64,000 bases of DNA from NCBI GenBank assembly GCA_002840405.1, contig PHAR01000004.1:346239-410238 (forward strand). Direction: 5' to 3'. The position numbers and the translations under genes are program-made. Shown here piece by piece: positions 1 to 7,563 of this stretch. Numbering within the stretch: the stretch's first letter is position 1; each line of letters starts with the position of its first letter. Source of the stretch: Deltaproteobacteria bacterium HGW-Deltaproteobacteria-8. GTDB lineage: Bacteria > Desulfobacterota > Desulfovibrionia > Desulfovibrionales > Desulfovibrionaceae. A model generated the notes under the pieces. The model had not been told where the DNA came from and made no database searches. It saw only the letters and a list, made by a program, of their open reading frames with translations.

Positions 1-1
1 G

Positions 2-208
2 GCTGCTGGCGACTACTCTGACCACAAGGCGCTCGAAGCCGCCACCCAGGCCTTCCTGGACGCGCGCGAGCTGAAGTTCAAGGCCGTGGCCCAACCCCTG
101 CGCGTGGCCCTCACCGGCAAGACCGCCAGCCCCGGCCTGTTCGAGACCATGGCCGTGCTCGGCCGTGCCGAGTCTTTGGCGCGCATCAAGCGGGCTTTGA
201 GCCTGTAA
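2..208 (+). CDS. gltX: Glutamyl-tRNA synthetase, C-terminal end (partial)
   Basis: The window opens inside an open frame that ends with TAA at 206-208. The 68 visible residues are the extreme C-terminus of a class I glutamyl-tRNA synthetase, the anticodon-binding helical bundle. The diagnostic stretch is [17 protein letters not shown] followed by a [15 protein letters not shown]-type ending, which in this family reads lRvaltG..sp.l...l..lG.e..l.Ri. The enzyme charges tRNA-Glu with glutamate in the cytoplasm. The catalytic Rossmann domain with its HIGH and KMSKS motifs lies outside the window. The next gene starts 15 bases downstream on the same strand, so the two may be co-transcribed. Confidence 0.88.
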   Translation, partial: AAGDYSDHKALEAATQAFLDARELKFKAVAQPLRVALTGKTASPGLFETMAVLGRAESLARIKRALSL

Positions 209-223
209 GCCGGGGCGCTGCAA

Positions 224-1282
224 ATGACCCACGCACCCTGCTTCGCCAGCGACAACTACGCGGGCGTGCATCCCCTTGTCATGGCCGCGCTGGCAACGGC
301 CAATGACGGCCCGGCCCCGGCCTACGGGGCGGACAAGCTGACCCAGGCCGCGCGCGCGCGCTTCAAGGAAGTGCTCGGCGAGAGCGCCGAGGTCTTCTTC
401 GTGTTCCTGGGCACCGCGGCCAACGTGCTCTGCCTCCAGGCCATGACCAGGCCGCACCACGCCGTGCTTTGCGCCAATACCGCGCACATCAACGTGGACG
501 AGTGCGGCGCGCCGGAGCGGCACCTCGGCTGCAAGCTTTTGTGCGTGCACACGCCCGAGGGCAAGCTCTCGCCGGAGCTGCTGCGGCCCTTCCTGCACCA
601 CCTGGGCAACGAGCACCACAACCAGCCGCGCGTGATTTCCATAGCCCAGGCCACGGAGCTCGGCACCGTTTACAGCATCGACGAGATCCGCAGCCTTGCC
701 AGCTTCGCCCACAATCACGGCCTGCTGCTGCACATGGACGGCTCGCGCCTGGGCAACGCGGCCGTGGCCCTGGGCTGCGAACTGCGCGACATGACCAATG
801 ACGCGGGCGTGGACGCGCTCAGCTTTGGCGGCACCAAGAACGGGCTCATGTTCGGCGAGGCTGTCGTCTTCTTTCGCCCTGAGTTGGCGCAGGACTTTCC
901 CTACCTCCGCAAGCAGGGCATGCAGCTCTGCTCCAAGATGCGCTTCATCGCCGCCCAGTTCCTGGCGCTGCTCCACGACGATGGCGAAGGCGGCAAAGGC
1001 GGCCTGTGGCGCAAAAACGCTGCCCAAGCCAACGCCATGGCCCGGCTTCTGGCCGAGCGCGTGGCGGAGATCCCGGGCGTCACCATCACCCAGCAGCCGC
1101 AGACCAACGCCGTGTTCGCGCAGCTCGCCCCGGCGGTCATCGCCCGGTTGCAGCAGCGTTTCGCCTTCTATGTGTGGGACGTTGAGCAGAGCGTGGTGCG
1201 CTGGATGACCAGCTTCGCCACCACCGAGGCCGAGGTGGAGCAGTTCGCCCAGGCCGTGCGCAAAGAAGCGCTGGCAGGCTGA
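224..1282 (+). CDS. ltaE: Low-specificity L-threonine aldolase (PLP-dependent)
   Basis: A 352-residue PLP enzyme of fold type I, close to the usual ~340-residue length of threonine aldolases. The N-terminal FASDNYAGVHP matches the family opening that places the substrate. HMDGSRLGNA (~170-179) carries the cofactor-contacting Asp and Arg. SFGGTKNG contains the expected Schiff-base lysine at about residue 205. It should cleave threonine or allo-threonine to glycine and acetaldehyde in the cytoplasm. The ATG at 224 has only a weak upstream purine run, but no later start keeps the N-terminal motif. It follows gltX closely and ends just before a strong hairpin terminator, so it is the last gene of that transcript. 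Related beta-eliminating lyases are a less likely alternative. Confidence 0.9.
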   Translation: MTHAPCFASDNYAGVHPLVMAALATANDGPAPAYGADKLTQAARARFKEVLGESAEVFFVFLGTAANVLCLQAMTRPHHAVLCANTAHINVDECGAPERHLGCKLLCVHTPEGKLSPELLRPFLHHLGNEHHNQPRVISIAQATELGTVYSIDEIRSLASFAHNHGLLLHMDGSRLGNAAVALGCELRDMTNDAGVDALSFGGTKNGLMFGEAVVFFRPELAQDFPYLRKQGMQLCSKMRFIAAQFLALLHDDGEGGKGGLWRKNAAQANAMARLLAERVAEIPGVTITQQPQTNAVFAQLAPAVIARLQQRFAFYVWDVEQSVVRWMTSFATTEAEVEQFAQAVRKEALAG

Positions 1283-1307
1283 GGCCAGCCGCGTAACCAC
1301 AACAACA

Positions 1308-1333
1308 AAAGGGGGAGCAAACGCTCCCCCTTT
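1308..1333. terminator. Bidirectional intrinsic terminator
   Basis: AAAGGGGGAGC and GCTCCCCCTTT form a perfect 11-bp stem with a 4-base loop (AAAC). A-rich sequence lies on the left and T-rich sequence on the right, so it can stop the threonine aldolase transcript on the plus strand and the convergent ZraP-like gene on the minus strand. Confidence 0.85.
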
Positions 1334-1364
1334 CCGTTTCAGACTGAGGCCTCAGCGAGAGGGA

Positions 1365-1871
1365 CTAGTAGCCGCCGTTCATCATGCCGCCGTAGCCCAT
1401 GCCGCCCCAGCCACCGCCGCCGCCATAGCCGCCGTTCATCATGCCGCCGTAGCCACCGCCACCGTAGCCCATGCCGCCGTTGCCCATCCCGCCAACGGGG
1501 AGCCCCTGCTTGACCAACTGCTTGCGCAAGTTCACCTGGTCCGCAAAAAGCTTGGCGTTGAGGTCAGCGATCTCCTTGGTCAGGGTCTCGACCCGCTTGT
1601 CGTCGGTCTTGCCGCTGTAGAGCTGGGCGTTCAACTCCGAATGCTTGGCAAAAAGCTGCTGCCGGAGCTGGGCCGTGGCCTGGTAGTGCTCGTTGTAGAG
1701 CTTCTGCATGGCCGCGAACTTCTCCTGGCTTATGCCCGTGTCGCCACCGCCCCCCCAGCCATAACCGCCCATCATGCCCGGCCCATACATCTGGGCGCTG
1801 GACAGGCCGCTTAAACCAAGCAGCAGCACCGCAGCGAAAGACACGCAAAGGATATACTTGCAGAATTTCAT
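1365..1871 (-). CDS. ZraP-like periplasmic protein with Gly/Met/Tyr-rich tail
   Basis: 168 residues. An N-terminal signal peptide (hydrophobic ILCVSFAAVLLLGLSGL, cleavage near SSA-Q at ~26) directs it to the periplasm. Residues ~45-115 form a charged helical region (EKFAAMQKLYNEHYQATAQL) as in zinc-resistance-associated proteins and the CpxP/Spy/ZraP group, which are metal-sensing or chaperone-like. The tail is low-complexity, built on GGMGYGG and GGMMNGGY units, with a similar GPGMMGGYGWGGGG stretch just after the signal peptide. A good SD (AAGGAG) precedes the ATG. No metal regulator lies next to it. ZraP family membership rests on layout and composition; metal binding is inferred. Confidence 0.7.
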   Translation of the reverse strand: MKFCKYILCVSFAAVLLLGLSGLSSAQMYGPGMMGGYGWGGGGDTGISQEKFAAMQKLYNEHYQATAQLRQQLFAKHSELNAQLYSGKTDDKRVETLTKEIADLNAKLFADQVNLRKQLVKQGLPVGGMGNGGMGYGGGGYGGMMNGGYGGGGGWGGMGYGGMMNGGY

Positions 1872-2243
1872 TGTCAGACTCCTTGCTTGAATGTGTGGAA
1901 CAACGAAAACAATGAATCTGCATTTGCTGTTAGCATAGGTCTGTGGTTATGGCTAGGCCTTGCCGCACATTTGACGAGCTCTTGGCCGAAGTCACGGCAA
2001 GCAGGCTCGTTTCCGCAGGCGTCTTGAATCGCCAAGGTGTCCACCCCAACTTTCCCGGCAGGAATCATTCATGGATCATTTTGGCAGACCGTCAGAACAC
2101 TGCGCGTGTGGGAGGAACTCCACGGCTCCGGTCAAGACAATGAGGCTGAAGGTCCTGACTGGCCGCCATATGGCGCTTCCCGCCCTTGCGCGAAATCCCC
2201 GCCTGGGATTAGGATGGTCCCGCACCCAACGCAGCGAGGGCCC
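1872..2243. other. Intergenic region upstream of two divergent genes
   Basis: About 370 bases between the ZraP-like gene (minus) and the DUF1566 gene (plus). The first ~80 bases, next to the ZraP-like start, are AT-richer and should hold its promoter. The ORF-track extension from 2037 runs through this stretch, but it has no family similarity and an unlikely composition, so I treat it as non-coding. No tRNA or riboswitch fold was recognised. Confidence 0.4.
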
Positions 2244-3212
2244 ATGACCATCCGCATCCCCGACCCCGACGACTGCGCCGACAGCCAGGGCCAAGCCCCG
2301 GCCGGACCGCGCTTCCTGGCGCGGGGCGAGGTGGTGGAGGACTCCCTGACCGGGCTCGTCTGGTCGCGCTCGGCCAACCCGCTGGGCTATCCGCTATCCT
2401 GGCCCGACGCGCTCAGCGCCGTGGCTCAAATGAACCGCGACGGCTTCCTCGGCGCGCGCGACTGGCGCTTGCCCAACCGCCACGAGCTGCGCTCGCTGAT
2501 CTGCCACCCCGCGAAGCAGCCCGCCCTGCCCCCAGGCCACCCCTTCCGCGACGTGTTCCTGGGCTGGGTCTGGAGTTCCACCACCAAGGCCGGGCAGACC
2601 GCCTACGCCTGGAACGTGCACCTGGAAGGCGGGCGCATGTTCTACAGCCGCAAGGACGAGTTCCGGCTGGTCTGGCCCGTGCGCGGCGAAAGCCCCACCC
2701 TGCCGCAGACCGGCCAGAACGCCTGCTTTGACGCCACAGGAGAGCCGGTCCCCTGCCACGGCACCGGCCAGGACGCCGACCTGCGCCAAGGCCTGCCCTG
2801 GCCCGAACCGCGCTTCGAGCGCACCGGCATGGGAATGCGGGACCGCCTCACCGGCCTGTGTTGGCTTGAGCCCGAACGCCTGCTCGACCAGATCACCACC
2901 TGGCGCGAGGCCGTGGACTTCGCCGCCTCCTTCAATTCCGGACCCGACAACGCAAATAGCCCTCCCTGGCGGCTGCCGGACATCAACGAACTGGAGTCCC
3001 TGGTGGACTCCGGCCGCGCCAACCCGGCCCTGCCCCTGGAGCTGACCGCGACCCTGGCCCTGTCGGCCCTCTCGGCCGAAGGCCTCTGGTCCAGCACCAG
3101 CAGCGGCTTCGACCCGGACTGGGCCTTTGTGCTCTATGTCCAGAAAGGCGCTGTGGGCGTGGGCTTCAAGCCCGGCGCGGAGTTCCACGTCTGGCCCGTG
3201 CGCAGGCTGTAG
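2244..3212 (+). CDS. DUF1566 (Lcl C-terminal) domain protein, two repeats
   Basis: 322 residues from ATG 2244. That start is chosen because GCGAGGG precedes it and conserved sequence begins soon after; the ORF track extends it to 2037 with unlike sequence. Two tandem DUF1566/Lcl_C-type modules are visible. The first runs from LTGLVWSRSAN through ARDWRLPNRHELRSL to WSSTTKA..AYAWNVHLEGG. The second runs from LTGLCWLEPERL through PPWRLPDINELESLVD to GLWSSTSSGF..AFVLYVQKG. The WRLPnr.EL and W(S)ST signatures are the family hallmarks. Members are often exported lectin-like or adhesin-type proteins of unknown role. No signal peptide is visible here, so location is open. Confidence 0.75.
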   Translation: MTIRIPDPDDCADSQGQAPAGPRFLARGEVVEDSLTGLVWSRSANPLGYPLSWPDALSAVAQMNRDGFLGARDWRLPNRHELRSLICHPAKQPALPPGHPFRDVFLGWVWSSTTKAGQTAYAWNVHLEGGRMFYSRKDEFRLVWPVRGESPTLPQTGQNACFDATGEPVPCHGTGQDADLRQGLPWPEPRFERTGMGMRDRLTGLCWLEPERLLDQITTWREAVDFAASFNSGPDNANSPPWRLPDINELESLVDSGRANPALPLELTATLALSALSAEGLWSSTSSGFDPDWAFVLYVQKGAVGVGFKPGAEFHVWPVRRL

Positions 3213-3467
3213 TCGTGGGCAAGGAGCAAGGGCCCAGCAACAAGGCCTGCCAGCACAGCAGCTGCAACAGGCAAGAACGGTTTCTTGGTTCCTCTCCCTT
3301 ATCTTGAATGATGAACCGGAATAATTCACTTCCCTGTTGCGCTGTGTCTTTTGGTGGAGTAGCCTCGGAACGGAGTGGGTATGGCCTGCGGAGAGCTGGC
3401 GCACAGACGTCAACCGCACCCGCCGCAAGAATGTCTTTTCAACCTGCAATTTTACAAGGAGAATGAG

Positions 3468-3866
3468 ATGCTGACATCCACCAGCTCGGCGCTCATGCGC
3501 CACACTGCCATGCTGCTGATCATGCTGATGACCACGCTCGCGTTTGTGCCCCGGGTCGAGGCCGGGATGGTCCCCACGTCCCTGTCCGACAGTTCCGGCA
3601 TCCACGCCCAGGACCTGGCCTCGGTCCAGAACGTGCTGGAGAACAAAGCAGTCAAGGCCCGGCTGTCTGCCCTGGGCTACACGGACAGCGAAATCTCGGG
3701 CAAGCTGTCCCAGCTCTCGGGCCAGGAGCTGCACGGCCTGGCCTCGCAGCTGAACGCCCTGGACGCTGGTGGTGACGGGCTGGGCCTGATCGTGGTCCTC
3801 CTGGTCATCGTCTTGCTTGTGGTGGTCATCCTCAAGGTCAGCGACAAGACCGTCAGCATACATTGA
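3468..3866 (+). CDS. PA2779-family small membrane protein
   Basis: 132 residues from ATG 3468, which has a clear SD (AAGGAGAATGAG). It has an N-terminal hydrophobic signal or anchor (MLLIMLMTTLAFVPRVEA), a short helical middle (ALGYTDSEISGKLSQLSGQEL) and a C-terminal transmembrane run (LGLIVVLLVIVLLVVVIL). This layout matches the PA2779 family of Pseudomonas, of unknown function, which is normally found beside a PA2778-type C39-like peptidase, as here. A double glycine (LDAGGDG) sits just before the C-terminal hydrophobic segment. C39 peptidases cut after GG, so this protein may be the peptidase substrate; that is inference. The stop overlaps the start of the next gene, indicating translational coupling. 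Confidence 0.78.
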   Translation: MLTSTSSALMRHTAMLLIMLMTTLAFVPRVEAGMVPTSLSDSSGIHAQDLASVQNVLENKAVKARLSALGYTDSEISGKLSQLSGQELHGLASQLNALDAGGDGLGLIVVLLVIVLLVVVILKVSDKTVSIH

Positions 3867-4456
3867 CCGACGTGCGCGCTCCCGGAGAGAGCCGCCTGAG
3901 CCAGGCCCATCACCTGGCCTGGGCTATTCTCTCCGGCCTTTTCTGTCTCTGGCTGACGGCCTGCGCCGCACACCTGCCACGGGACTTCTCCCCGCCGCAG
4001 GGGCGGGCCGTTGTGGCCGGGGTGCCCTTTCACGCCCAGGAGGACCACCAGTGCGGCCCTGCAGTCCTGGCCATGGTCCTCAACCACCATGGAGACATGG
4101 TGACACCCGAGGACATCGCCCAGGCGATCTTCCGCAAGGACCTGCGGGGCACGGTGAGCCTGGACCTGGCGCTGTACCCGCGCGGGCGCGGCTTCGCCAC
4201 CCGCTTCTTCCGCGGCACGGTCGCAGACATCGTCACGGCCGTGGACACCGGCAATCCCCCGGTGGTCATGGTTGACGAGGGGCTGGGGGGAATCCGCGTC
4301 TTTCATTACATGGTGGTCGTGGGCTACGAGCCCGAGGGCGTGCTGGTCAACTCCGGCCGACGACGGGGCCAAAGCATCCCCTGGCGTGAATTCCTCTCCG
4401 GCTGGAGCGGGGCCGACCGTTGGACCCTGCTGGTCGAGCCCAAGGAAACCAGATGA
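3863..4456 (+). CDS. PA2778-family C39-like cysteine peptidase, lipoprotein
   Basis: 197 residues from a TTG at 3863 overlapping the previous stop; a GTG at 3872 is an alternative. A hydrophobic N-terminus ends in the lipobox LTAC (Cys ~34), so it is probably a lipid-anchored periplasmic protein. The papain-like C39 fold shows GVPFHAQEDHQCGPAVLAMVL (catalytic Cys with its upstream Gln), HYMVVVGY (catalytic His) and VLVNSGRRRG at the third catalytic position, where Asn replaces the usual Asp. C39 domains normally process double-glycine leader peptides. In Pseudomonas PA2778 the peptidase is fused to a TPR segment; here the TPR part is the separate next gene, which overlaps by ATGA. Confidence 0.8.
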   Translation: MTDVRAPGESRLSQAHHLAWAILSGLFCLWLTACAAHLPRDFSPPQGRAVVAGVPFHAQEDHQCGPAVLAMVLNHHGDMVTPEDIAQAIFRKDLRGTVSLDLALYPRGRGFATRFFRGTVADIVTAVDTGNPPVVMVDEGLGGIRVFHYMVVVGYEPEGVLVNSGRRRGQSIPWREFLSGWSGADRWTLLVEPKETR

Positions 4457-4938
4457 CGAACCCAAGAGCCATCCAGACCCCATGCGCCCTGCGGCTTCTG
4501 TCGCTGGCCCTGCTGCTGACGACGCTGACGGCCCTGGCCTCAGGCTGTGCCTTGCCGCGCATCGTGGTCCACGATGACCCGCTTTCCGCAGGGGAGCACC
4601 TCAAGCTGGGCATGGCCTACGAATCCGGCGGGGAACCCGAGCGGGCCGCTGCCGAGTATCGGCTGGCAGCGCGCAAGGAGCCCCTGGCCCGGCTCTATCT
4701 GGGCAACGTTTTGTTCGGGCAGGGACAGCTGGATGATGCCGAAACGGAATACCGCGCAGCCGTGAAGGGCCTGCCGGACAACCCCGAAGCGCTGAACAAC
4801 CTGGCTTGGCTGCTCTACACCCGCAAGTCCGACCTGGCTGAAGCCGAGGCGCTGGCTGTTAAGGCCGTGACCCTGGCCCCGGCCCGCCCTGCGTTCCAGG
4901 ACACGCTCAAGGCCATCCGCGCCGCCCAAGGCCAATAG
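4453..4938 (+). CDS. TPR lipoprotein of the C39 peptidase cassette
   Basis: 161 residues. The ATG overlaps the upstream TGA (ATGA), so it is translationally coupled. A hydrophobic signal sequence ends in LASGC, a lipobox-like site at ~33. At least three TPR units follow: GEHLKLGMAYESGGEPERAAAEYRLA, ARLYLGNVLFGQGQLDDAETEYRAAV and PEALNNLAWLLYTRKSDLAEAEALAVKAV. TPRs bind protein partners; the partner here is probably the C39-like peptidase, since the Pseudomonas homologue carries both parts in one chain. It is the last gene of the cassette and is followed by a strong terminator. Confidence 0.78.
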   Translation: MTNPRAIQTPCALRLLSLALLLTTLTALASGCALPRIVVHDDPLSAGEHLKLGMAYESGGEPERAAAEYRLAARKEPLARLYLGNVLFGQGQLDDAETEYRAAVKGLPDNPEALNNLAWLLYTRKSDLAEAEALAVKAVTLAPARPAFQDTLKAIRAAQGQ

Positions 4939-4956
4939 CCCTTGCAGCCCAGACAT

Positions 4957-4991
4957 GAAAAGGCCCGGAGCAACATTGCCCCGGGCCTTTC
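4957..4991. terminator. Bidirectional intrinsic terminator
   Basis: AAAAGGCCCGG and CCGGGCCTTTCG form a ~10-bp GC-rich stem flanked by A and T runs. It ends the plus-strand C39 cassette and the convergent minus-strand heme operon (GNAT gene last). Confidence 0.8.
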
Positions 4992-5037
4992 GTTTCAGGC
5001 GTGATGAAGGGCCGCACGGTGGTGCCGCCCAGCCAGG

Positions 5038-5523
5038 TCAGGCCGAGATCCCGTCGCCGTCGCCATCCCCGCCCTCATCCATGCCGATGGCGGCCGGCGC
5101 GGCGTAGGGCTGGTGGATCTCCAGGAAGGCTTCCGGCTGCGCCAGCGGAGCAAAGCCGAGCGGGCGGTACAGGCCGTGCGCGTCCGCCGTGGCCAGCATC
5201 ATGCGCCGCAGGCCCTGCAGGTCCGGGTGCGCCAGCGCGCAGCCGAGCATCCATTTGGCCAGCCCCTGGCCCCGGTGCTCCGGCAGCACGAACACATCGC
5301 CCAGGTAGGCGAAGGTCGCGCGGTCAGTGACGGCCCGGCTGAAGCCCGCCTGCCGGCCTTTATGCATCAGGGAGAAGCAGAGCGAGTTTTCAAGCGACCG
5401 CAGGCAGGTCTCACGCGAGATGCCCTTGGCCCAGTAGGACTCACGCAGGAACCCGAACACGGCCTCCGCGTCCAGGGCAGAGCGGTCATCCGTGACGATA
5501 TACTCGTCCCTGCTCCACTCCAT
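5038..5523 (-). CDS. GNAT family N-acetyltransferase
   Basis: 161 residues with a GNAT acetyl-CoA-binding core: DVFVLPEHRGQGLAKWMLGCAL matches motif A (R/Q-x-x-G-x-G/A), and a later LYRPLGFAPL matches the motif B ending (YrrlGF). The first ~40 residues (AVFGFLRESYWAKGISRE) fit the subgroup whose members are annotated only as GNAT. The substrate cannot be read from sequence. The C-terminus is a short acidic/Gly run (DEGGDGDGDG). It starts 12 bases after the hemL stop on the same strand, so it is probably the third gene of the ahbB-hemL operon, although a role in heme synthesis is not implied. Confidence 0.8.
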   Translation of the reverse strand: MEWSRDEYIVTDDRSALDAEAVFGFLRESYWAKGISRETCLRSLENSLCFSLMHKGRQAGFSRAVTDRATFAYLGDVFVLPEHRGQGLAKWMLGCALAHPDLQGLRRMMLATADAHGLYRPLGFAPLAQPEAFLEIHQPYAAPAAIGMDEGGDGDGDGISA

Positions 5524-5535
5524 GCCTGTTGCCCC

Positions 5536-6807
5536 CTACAGCTTGACCTGGCGCGCGGCGTCCAGGGTCTTCCTCAGGTCCGCGTCCGTGTGGGCGAAGG
5601 AGGTGAAGCCGCACTCGAAGCCCGAGGGCGCGAGGTTCACGCCAAGCGCCCGCATCTGGCGGTAGAACTCGCCGTAGGTGGCGGAGTTGGAGGTCTTGGC
5701 GGTCTCGTAGTCCGTCACCGGGGTGGCTGTGAAGAAGAGCGTGAACATGGAGGCCATGTGGTTCAGGGTCACGGCCTGGCCCTTGGCGCGCAGGATCGCG
5801 GCCATTTCCTCGGCAAAGGCCTTGGTGCGGGCTTCGAGAGCGGCGTAGTCGCTGGCCATGAGGCCCTTGAGTGTGGCGATGCCCGCAGCCATGGCCACCG
5901 GGTTCCCGGAGAGCGTGCCCGCCTGGTACACCGGGCCGCAGGGCGCGATGTGCTCCATGATCTCGCGGCGTCCGCCGTAGCAGCCCACAGGGAAGCCGCC
6001 GCCGATGATTTTCCCCAGCGTGGTCAGGTCGGGCGTCACGCCGAAGCACGCCTGGGCGCCGCCCAGCGCCACGCGAAAACCCGTGATGACCTCGTCAAAG
6101 ATGAGCAGCGCGCCGTTCTTGGTGCAGAGCGCGCGCAGACCTTCCAGGAAGCCCTTGGCGGGCGGGATGAGACCGACGTTGCCGGCCACGGCCTCGATGA
6201 TGACGCAGGCGATGTCCGCGCCAAACGCCGCGAACTGGGCCTCCACGGCCGCCAAATCGTTGTACGGGGCCAGCAGGGTCAGGCTGGCGATGGCCTCGGG
6301 TACGCCCGGAGTGCCGGGGATGCAGAGGGTGGCCACGCCGGACCCGGCGTTGACCAGGAAGCCGTCGCTGTGGCCGTGGTAGCAGCCGTCGAACTTGAGC
6401 ACCTTGTCGCGCCCCGTATAGCCGCGCGCCAGGCGCACGGCGCTCATGGTGGCCTCGGTGCCGGAGCTGACCATGCGCACCATCTCCATGCTCGGCATGA
6501 TCTGGCGGATGAGTTCGCCCAGCTCGACCTCGGCCGGGCAGGGAGCGCCGAAGCTGGCGCCCTTGTCCATGGCGGCGAGCGCGGCGTCACGCACGCTTTT
6601 GTCGGCGTGGCCGAGCAGCATCGGCCCCCAGCTCATGACAAAGTCAATGAGCTCGTCGCCGTCCACGGTCCACATGCGGGAACCCTCCGCGCGGTCGATG
6701 AACACGGGCTCGCAGCCCACGCTCTTGCAGGCGCGCACCGGGCTGTTGACGCCGCCGGGCAGGATGTTTGCGGCACGCTGGAACAATGCTTCGGACTTGC
6801 TGGGCAT
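5536..6807 (-). CDS. hemL: Glutamate-1-semialdehyde 2,1-aminomutase
   Basis: 423 residues, full length for the family. It converts glutamate-1-semialdehyde to 5-aminolevulinate, the tetrapyrrole precursor, in the C5 pathway. Visible features are the opening [19 protein letters not shown], the PLP-phosphate loop [16 protein letters not shown], the Asp that contacts the pyridine ring in [10 protein letters not shown] (~236-244) and the Schiff-base lysine in [15 protein letters not shown] (Lys ~266). [16 protein letters not shown] follows. It lies directly downstream of the AhbB-like gene, linking the first committed step of tetrapyrrole synthesis with the siroheme-decarboxylating branch used by sulfate reducers. 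Confidence 0.96.
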   Translation of the reverse strand: MPSKSEALFQRAANILPGGVNSPVRACKSVGCEPVFIDRAEGSRMWTVDGDELIDFVMSWGPMLLGHADKSVRDAALAAMDKGASFGAPCPAEVELGELIRQIMPSMEMVRMVSSGTEATMSAVRLARGYTGRDKVLKFDGCYHGHSDGFLVNAGSGVATLCIPGTPGVPEAIASLTLLAPYNDLAAVEAQFAAFGADIACVIIEAVAGNVGLIPPAKGFLEGLRALCTKNGALLIFDEVITGFRVALGGAQACFGVTPDLTTLGKIIGGGFPVGCYGGRREIMEHIAPCGPVYQAGTLSGNPVAMAAGIATLKGLMASDYAALEARTKAFAEEMAAILRAKGQAVTLNHMASMFTLFFTATPVTDYETAKTSNSATYGEFYRQMRALGVNLAPSGFECGFTSFAHTDADLRKTLDAARQVKL

Positions 6808-6832
6808 GTGCTGGTTCTCCGACGTTTGGCGG

Positions 6833-7333
6833 TTAGAAGTAGCGCATGGAGATCTTCTTGAGCTCCCGGACGCTTTGCAGGATCTGGTAGTCGGTCACCC
6901 CGGTGCCCTCGGAGATGGCTCCCACCACCTCCATGCAGTCGCCGGGGTTCTTGCCGTGGATCATGGTGTAGAGGTTGTACCTCCACTGCGGATAGGTGCG
7001 GCGGATGTAGCAGTGGCTGATCTCCGGGCGGTCGGCCATGATTTTGCCCACGCGCTGGGCCTCGGCGGGGTCGTCCACGCGCCAGGCGACCATGGCGTTG
7101 TGGCCGTAGCCAGCCTTCTGGTGGCGCAGGGTGGCCCCGAAGCGGCGGATGACGCCCTCGTCCTTGAGCCGCGTGAGCAGCTCCAGCACCTCGGCCTCGG
7201 AGCAGCCGGCCTGCTCGGCGATGGCGGCGAAGGGCGCGGGCCCGTCCGGGAGGTCGGCCCCGGCCAGGGCCAGGATGCGCTGCTCGGTTTCGCTGAAGGT
7301 AGGCGCGGATTTCTTGGCTGCTGTGTGGCTCAT
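6833..7333 (-). CDS. ahbB: Siroheme decarboxylase subunit, AhbB-like (Lrp/AsnC fold)
   Basis: 166 residues from ATG 7333; the ORF track adds 8 codons from a TTG with no better ribosome site. An N-terminal winged helix of Lrp/AsnC type ([11 protein letters not shown], then [26 protein letters not shown]) precedes an effector-like domain with NAMVAWRV and the signature [20 protein letters not shown], typical of siroheme decarboxylase subunits. These enzymes remove two acetate carboxyls from siroheme to give didecarboxysiroheme in the alternative heme pathway of sulfate reducers and archaea. The partner AhbA and the radical-SAM AhbC/AhbD are not in this window. AhbB rather than AhbA is judged from the RR.YP.W.YNL signature. 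It leads an operon with hemL. Confidence 0.83.
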   Translation of the reverse strand: MSHTAAKKSAPTFSETEQRILALAGADLPDGPAPFAAIAEQAGCSEAEVLELLTRLKDEGVIRRFGATLRHQKAGYGHNAMVAWRVDDPAEAQRVGKIMADRPEISHCYIRRTYPQWRYNLYTMIHGKNPGDCMEVVGAISEGTGVTDYQILQSVRELKKISMRYF

Positions 7334-7473
7334 GGAAGGTGGCGCTCGCTTGTTCAAGTCGTTTCAGGCCGTTTCGCCAGGCAAAGACGCGTACTTGTAC
7401 CCGCAAGCGCGGGCGCTTGCAACTCGTCGGGCGGTATGGCCGCACCCCGCTCCGGGTACGTCAATTCAGGGGC

Positions 7474-7503
7474 TTGCGCCCCAGGCCCCGGAAGAGCTAA
7501 TAT
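7474..7503 (+). promoter_or_regulatory. Candidate sigma-70 promoter for gpsA
   Basis: TTGCGC and TAATAT are separated by 18 bases, about 60 bases upstream of the gpsA start. The -35 and -10 boxes each match the consensus at about four of six positions. Judged by eye only. Confidence 0.35.
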
Positions 7504-7563
7504 GCCGTAACCGTCCACGCGCCCGGCGCACCCAGGACGGCAAACCCGCCAAGGAGCAACTGA

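Noticed and set aside
2037-2243. N-terminal extension of the DUF1566 gene
   Set aside because: No similarity or signal peptide in the extra 69 residues, and a usable ribosome site precedes ATG 2244.
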